Below are positions 60,779-64,000 of a stretch of DNA of 64,000 nt, piece by piece (positions within the stretch are counted from its first letter, which is position 1; every line of letters starts with the position of its first letter). The DNA comes from Pararhizobium_B sp963760965 (GTDB taxonomy: Bacteria > Pseudomonadota > Alphaproteobacteria > Rhizobiales > Rhizobiaceae). The DNA is taken from NCBI GenBank assembly GCA_963760965.1, contig CAVXEW010000009.1, positions 124,001-188,000 of the forward strand, in the 5' to 3' direction. A program made the position numbers and the translations under genes. The notes under the pieces were generated by a model. It was not told the DNA's origin and did no database searches. It was given only the letters and a program-made list of their open reading frames with translations.

Positions 60779-60803
60779 AAAACATGCAAATATTTATATC
60801 TAA
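60779..60803. promoter_or_regulatory. SoxR operator-like AT-rich site between soxS and soxV
   Basis: AAACATGCAAATATTTATATCT lies midway between the divergent soxV and soxS genes. It shares ATGCAA followed by an A/T run with the soxW-soxX dyad and contains the palindrome AAATATTT. Position fits the known SoxR-bound soxS-soxV region. Confidence 0.5.
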
Positions 60804-60843
60804 CAGTGGGGGAGCCTGTTCCAGTTTGCACCGGAATACAAGA

Positions 60844-61197
60844 ATGTCGAGATTTGCAATCTTTCTGGCCGCGTTCGCGTTCTTCGCCGGCAACGTGGCT
60901 GACGCTGCCACGCTCGTCGTACTCGAGCGGAAGGGTTGCGTGTGGTGCGCGCATTTCGAGAAGGAGATTGCTCCCGCGTATCCGAAGACGAGCGAGGGTG
61001 CGATTGCGCCGCTCCGGCGGGTCGACATCGATGCGCAATGGCCGGAAGGCCTGCCCGCCATCGCCCACGATCGCTTCACACCGACCTTTGTCCTCGTAAG
61101 CGACAGGAAGGTCGTCGGGACGCTCAGGGGCTATCCGGGTGACGACTTCTTCTGGCCGCTGATCGACGAATTGATCGCAAAGCTACCCGCAAGCTGA
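60844..61197 (+). CDS. soxS: SoxS thioredoxin-like protein
   Basis: 117 aa from the ATG at 60844; the longer frame upstream is not used. A signal peptide (FLAAFAFFAGNVADAA) precedes the thioredoxin-type site GCVWCAHFE. SoxS reactivates SoxY by reducing its inactive disulfide or thiol forms in Paracoccus. First gene of the plus-strand soxSRT unit. Confidence 0.92.
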   Translation: MSRFAIFLAAFAFFAGNVADAATLVVLERKGCVWCAHFEKEIAPAYPKTSEGAIAPLRRVDIDAQWPEGLPAIAHDRFTPTFVLVSDRKVVGTLRGYPGDDFFWPLIDELIAKLPAS

Positions 61198-61281
61198 ACG
61201 ATCATGTAGAAGTGTAGCGGACGTGGGAAACGCTTCATGGTCCACACAAGCGTCAAAGACTCCAGTACGAACGGTGGTGTG

Positions 61282-61674
61282 ATGACTTTGCCAAAGCTCA
61301 GCCCCGATGCGTCGCAGCGGGAGATCGATCAGCTCGTCGCGCAGGCGCGCAAGGCAAGCGACCTGCTGAAGGCGCTGTCGCACGAGACCCGGCTGCTGAT
61401 CCTCTGCCTTCTCTCCGAGGGAGAGAAATCGGTCTCGGAACTGGAGGATCTGGTTGCGCTTCCGCAGGCGGCGGTGTCCCAGCAACTGGCCCGGCTGCGC
61501 TACGACCGGCTGGTGGCGACACGTCGCGACGGGCGAATGATCTTTTACCGCATGGCCGACTCCGAGGTGACCGGAATCATCGAGTCGCTCTACGAATTGT
61601 TCTGCAAGCCGGTCCGCCAGGGCCGCGACGGCGAAAGCCTGCCGCGACCCGGCGAAAGGTCAACGTCGGGCTGA
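61282..61674 (+). CDS. soxR: SoxR, ArsR-family repressor of sox genes
   Basis: Winged-helix repressor of the ArsR family, 130 aa from the ATG at 61282; an ATG at 61237 would add 15 residues. The recognition region is VALPQAAVSQQLARLRYDRLV. Cysteines in LILCLLSEG and YELFCKPV are at the same places as in the ArsR protein encoded at 25217, and probably form the sulfur-sensing pair. It should repress the soxS-V and soxW-X promoters until reduced sulfur is present. Confidence 0.92.
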   Translation: MTLPKLSPDASQREIDQLVAQARKASDLLKALSHETRLLILCLLSEGEKSVSELEDLVALPQAAVSQQLARLRYDRLVATRRDGRMIFYRMADSEVTGIIESLYELFCKPVRQGRDGESLPRPGERSTSG

Positions 61675-61715
61675 GGGGGAAAGCCGGCGCAACGAAGACG
61701 GGAGGAGGAGGAAGG

Positions 61716-62846
61716 ATGTTCGGCCTGGAGGAGGAATGGGGCCTGCCCCTCGCGGGTCTCGCCGCCGGCTATGCCATGGGCTTTTTCGGCCGGCGCCACC
61801 ATTTCTGCATGATGTCCGCCCTCGAAAGGCGCTGGTACGCCAATGACGGCAATGGATTGCGCGGCTGGATCCTCGCCGCGACCGTGGCGATGATCGCAAG
61901 CCAGGCGCTTTCCACCCTCGGCCTGATCGACGTCCGGCAAAGCTTCTATCTGTCGCCTTCCTTTCCGCTGATCGGCGCGGTCTTCGGCGGCCTCATCTTC
62001 GGCATCGGCATGGCGCTGGTCGGAACCTGCGCGTTCGGCGCCGTGGTCAGGCTCGGGGGCGGCAACATGCGGGCCGCGGTGGTCCTCACCGGCATCGCCC
62101 TAGCCGCTCTGGCAACCCAGCATGGGCTCATAGCCACGCTGCGCGTGCCGCTCATCGACAACACCGCCCTAGACCTCGGCTTCGCCGGCGACCAGTCCAT
62201 CGGCTCCATCGTCTCGGCACTTGCCGGCTTCGACCTCCGGCTGCCGGTCGCCGTTCTCGCGGCGGCAGCGCTGCTCTACTGGATCTTCGCCAGCAGCGAT
62301 TTCCGCCGCGAGCACGGCCGCATATTGGCCGGCGTGGTGATCGGCCTCGCCATCGCCTTCGGCTGGTACGCGACCTGCGCGCTGCAGAAGACGTTCATGG
62401 GCCCGGTCCAGGTGGAAGCGGGCTCGTTCGTCGCTCCGCTCGGAGACACCCTGCTGCAGATCATCACCTTTACCGGCGTGCTCCCCGACTACGGCGTCGG
62501 AGTTGTCGTCGGGGTCTTCCTCGGCGCGGCGACGGCAGCCGTCGTCGCGGACGACATCCGCTGGGAGGCCTGTGACGACGCACGTGAGCTCGGGCGCCAC
62601 CTGCTCGGCGCATTCCTGATGGGCGTTGGCGGCGTCTGCGCCATGGGCTGCACGGTCGGCCAGGGAATATCGGCCGCTTCCCTTCTAGCGGTATCGGCCC
62701 CGATCGTCATGCTGTCGATCGCGTTCGGCGCCCGGATCGGACTGAGCATACTGCTCGAAGGTTCGCTCGCCGGCATGGCGATCGGCCTGCCGCGAGGGCT
62801 TGCCGGCTCCGCTGCGACAAAGCCGCCGGACGGAAACGGGGCCTGA
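61716..62846 (+). CDS. soxT: YeeE/YedE-family transporter, SoxT-like
   Basis: 376-aa membrane protein with about ten helices. Conserved cysteine motifs LVGTCAFGAVVRLGGG and GGVCAMGCTVGQG belong to the thiosulfate/sulfur transporter family YeeE/YedE. SoxT-type proteins in sox and shdr loci are proposed to import sulfur compounds or a signal for SoxR/sHdrR. It lies 41 bases after soxR. Confidence 0.9.
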   Translation: MFGLEEEWGLPLAGLAAGYAMGFFGRRHHFCMMSALERRWYANDGNGLRGWILAATVAMIASQALSTLGLIDVRQSFYLSPSFPLIGAVFGGLIFGIGMALVGTCAFGAVVRLGGGNMRAAVVLTGIALAALATQHGLIATLRVPLIDNTALDLGFAGDQSIGSIVSALAGFDLRLPVAVLAAAALLYWIFASSDFRREHGRILAGVVIGLAIAFGWYATCALQKTFMGPVQVEAGSFVAPLGDTLLQIITFTGVLPDYGVGVVVGVFLGAATAAVVADDIRWEACDDARELGRHLLGAFLMGVGGVCAMGCTVGQGISAASLLAVSAPIVMLSIAFGARIGLSILLEGSLAGMAIGLPRGLAGSAATKPPDGNGA

Positions 62847-62870
62847 AACTCGAGCCGGCGATCTCGAGTT
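62847..62870. terminator. Stem-loop between soxT and ackA
   Basis: AACTCGAG and CTCGAGTT form a perfect 8-bp stem with an 8-base loop immediately after the soxT stop. The genes on either side converge, so it could stop transcription both ways. No T-run follows on either strand. Confidence 0.45.
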
Positions 62871-62947
62871 CGACCTTCCACCCTTGCGGGGCTCGCCCCC
62901 CCGGAAGGAAAGGCGGCCAGACGCCGCGCGAGGAGGCTCGGCAGCGC

Positions 62948-64000
62948 TCAGGACCGCAGCAGCCGCAGAGTATGCCGGGCAATCATCATTTCCTCGTCGG
63001 TCGGGACGACGCGCACCTCGACCTTGCTTCCCGCTCCGCTGACGATGGCCGAATTCTTGGCATTCGCCCCTGCGTCCAGGCTGACGCCGAGCCACCGCAG
63101 CCGCTCGCAGACCGCCGCACGTATCTGCGGGGCGTGCTCGCCGATGCCCGCCGTAAATACGAGGCCGTCGATCCCGCCCAGGGAACTTGCCAGCGCACCG
63201 ACTTCCCTCGCGATACGGAAGACGAAGAGCTCGACAGCCTCGCCAGCTCTTTCGTCCGGGCTCGAGAGCAAGGCCCGCATGTCGCTGTCGATCCCGCCGG
63301 AAACGCCAAGAAGCCCGGACCGGTGATACAGCATGTCCTCGACCGCTTCGACGCCGAGGCCCAGTTCCCGCTGCAGATAAATGACGACGCCGGGATCGAG
63401 GCTGCCGCAGCGCGTGCCCATCACCAGCCCGTCGAGCGCCGTGAAGCCCATCGTGGTATCGACGCTCCGGCCGCCCTTCATGGCGCAGAGAACTCGCGCC
63501 GTTGCCGAGGTGCGCCGCGATTACCCTGCCCCTCGACAGGGCCGGTGCAGCCGCATGCAGAACCTCGGCGATGTATTCGTAGGAAAGGCCATGGAAGCCG
63601 TAACGCCGGATTCCGGCCTCCTCCAGGTCTCGCGGCAGGGCAAAGCGCGTGGCAACCGTCGGCATTGTGTGGTGGAAAGCCGTATCGAAACATGCGACTT
63701 GCGGCATTTCCTTTCTCAACGCCGCAATTGCGGTCATCGGTGCAAGATTATGCGGCTCGTGCAGCGGCGCGATCGGCGTGAGCTTGCGGAGAACGTCGAG
63801 CAGTTCCGGCGTCACGCGCTCCGGACGGACGTGCTCCCTGCCCCCGTGTACGACACGATGTCCCACGGCGGCCAGTCGGTGCCCGCCGAGATGGTCTTCC
63901 GCCCAGCCGATCACCGCACCGAGCAGATCGTCGAAAGCCGGAGGCGACTGCCATCGCCTCTCTTCAATGGGCTTGCCCTCGCCGTCGCGGGCAATGAAAT
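62948..64000 (-). pseudogene. ackA: Acetate kinase, one-base frameshift, 5' end outside window
   Basis: Acetate/propionate kinase. From the right edge the frame reads VGHRVVHGG, FDTAFHHTMP, RRYGFHGLSYEYIAEVL and ends in GRVIAAHLGNGAS. One extra base at about 63491 shifts it. On the other side the protein continues with LCAMKGGRSVDTTMGFTALDG, GTRCGSLDPGVVIYLQREL, GIGEHAPQIRAAVCERL and EVRVVPTDEEMMIARHT, the normal C-terminus. The break falls in the phosphate-binding region, so an unrepaired product would be inactive. It may be a real lesion or a sequencing error. Confidence 0.85.

Overview
The window is a GC-rich alphaproteobacterial chromosome segment, most likely order Hyphomicrobiales (Rhizobiales). 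The left third suggests this. It carries a full 14-gene complex I operon (nuoA to nuoN) followed without a break by birA, ribonuclease J, methylmalonyl-CoA epimerase and a DUF1467 gene, with proS and a lolC/E-type gene beyond. The NuoE subunit with a long C-terminal extension, the editing-domain-less ProRS and the CTTGCG-N17-CTAAMC promoters fit the same assignment. No species is claimed.

Layout. (1) 1-23.2 kb, minus strand: lolC/E (partial), proS, a gap with a strong terminator and possible small RNA, then DUF1467, mce, rnj, birA and nuoN-A, then a lytic transglycosylase lipoprotein. Three genes that are not classical Nuo subunits sit inside the nuo operon: a 256-aa protein with the same C-terminal domain as NuoE, a 63-aa membrane protein between nuoH and nuoI, and an 82-aa exported protein between nuoD and nuoE. 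(2) 23.1-25.1 kb: divergent tRNA-Asp and tRNA-Val genes with good promoters, then a lower-GC patch with a nitrilase-family gene and a small lipoprotein. The tRNA-Val 3' end is a plausible boundary between core chromosome and accessory DNA. (3) 25.2-36.8 kb: a complete sulfur-oxidising heterodisulfide-reductase-like (sHdr) locus. It has an ArsR-type regulator, tusA, an outer-membrane FadL-type gene broken by one extra base, dsrE3A, the lipoate-binding protein LbpA, two uncharacterised conserved-position genes, hdrB2-C2-A-B1-C1, dsrE3C, a class I glutamine amidotransferase-like gene and an sLpl(AB)-type lipoate ligase. (4) 36.9-49.0 kb: a [NiFe] hydrogenase island with divergent maturation (hypC-A-B-D-F-E and a protease) and structural (protease, hupH-like, small subunit, isp1, large subunit, isp2) operons. 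They are separated by a perfect FNR/FixK box. (5) 49.2-52.3 kb: a PAS/LuxR-type regulator, a 54-aa ORF, an SDR oxidoreductase and a 5-aminolevulinate synthase. (6) 52.3-62.8 kb: a full sox locus. soxVWXYZABCD and a periplasmic DsrE-like gene run on minus, soxSRT on plus. (7) 62.9 kb to the end: ackA, interrupted by one extra base and running off the window.

How the genes fit together. Periplasmic Sox proteins (SoxXA, YZ, B, CD) oxidise thiosulfate, with SoxV/W/S as thiol-redox support. The cytoplasmic sHdr complex, fed by TusA and DsrE3 sulfur carriers and linked to lipoylated LbpA, oxidises sulfane sulfur. The Isp-type hydrogenase sends H2 electrons through a cytochrome b (Isp1) and an HdrD-like iron-sulfur protein (Isp2) to the membrane. 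Complex I and the heme-making HemA complete a lithotrophic energy module. The most unusual point is the joint presence of SoxCD, sHdr and a sulfur-linked (Isp) hydrogenase in one roughly 38-kb block under at least two paralogous ArsR/SoxR-type thiol-sensing repressors. Two single-base frameshifts (the FadL-type gene and ackA) are either real decay or assembly errors.
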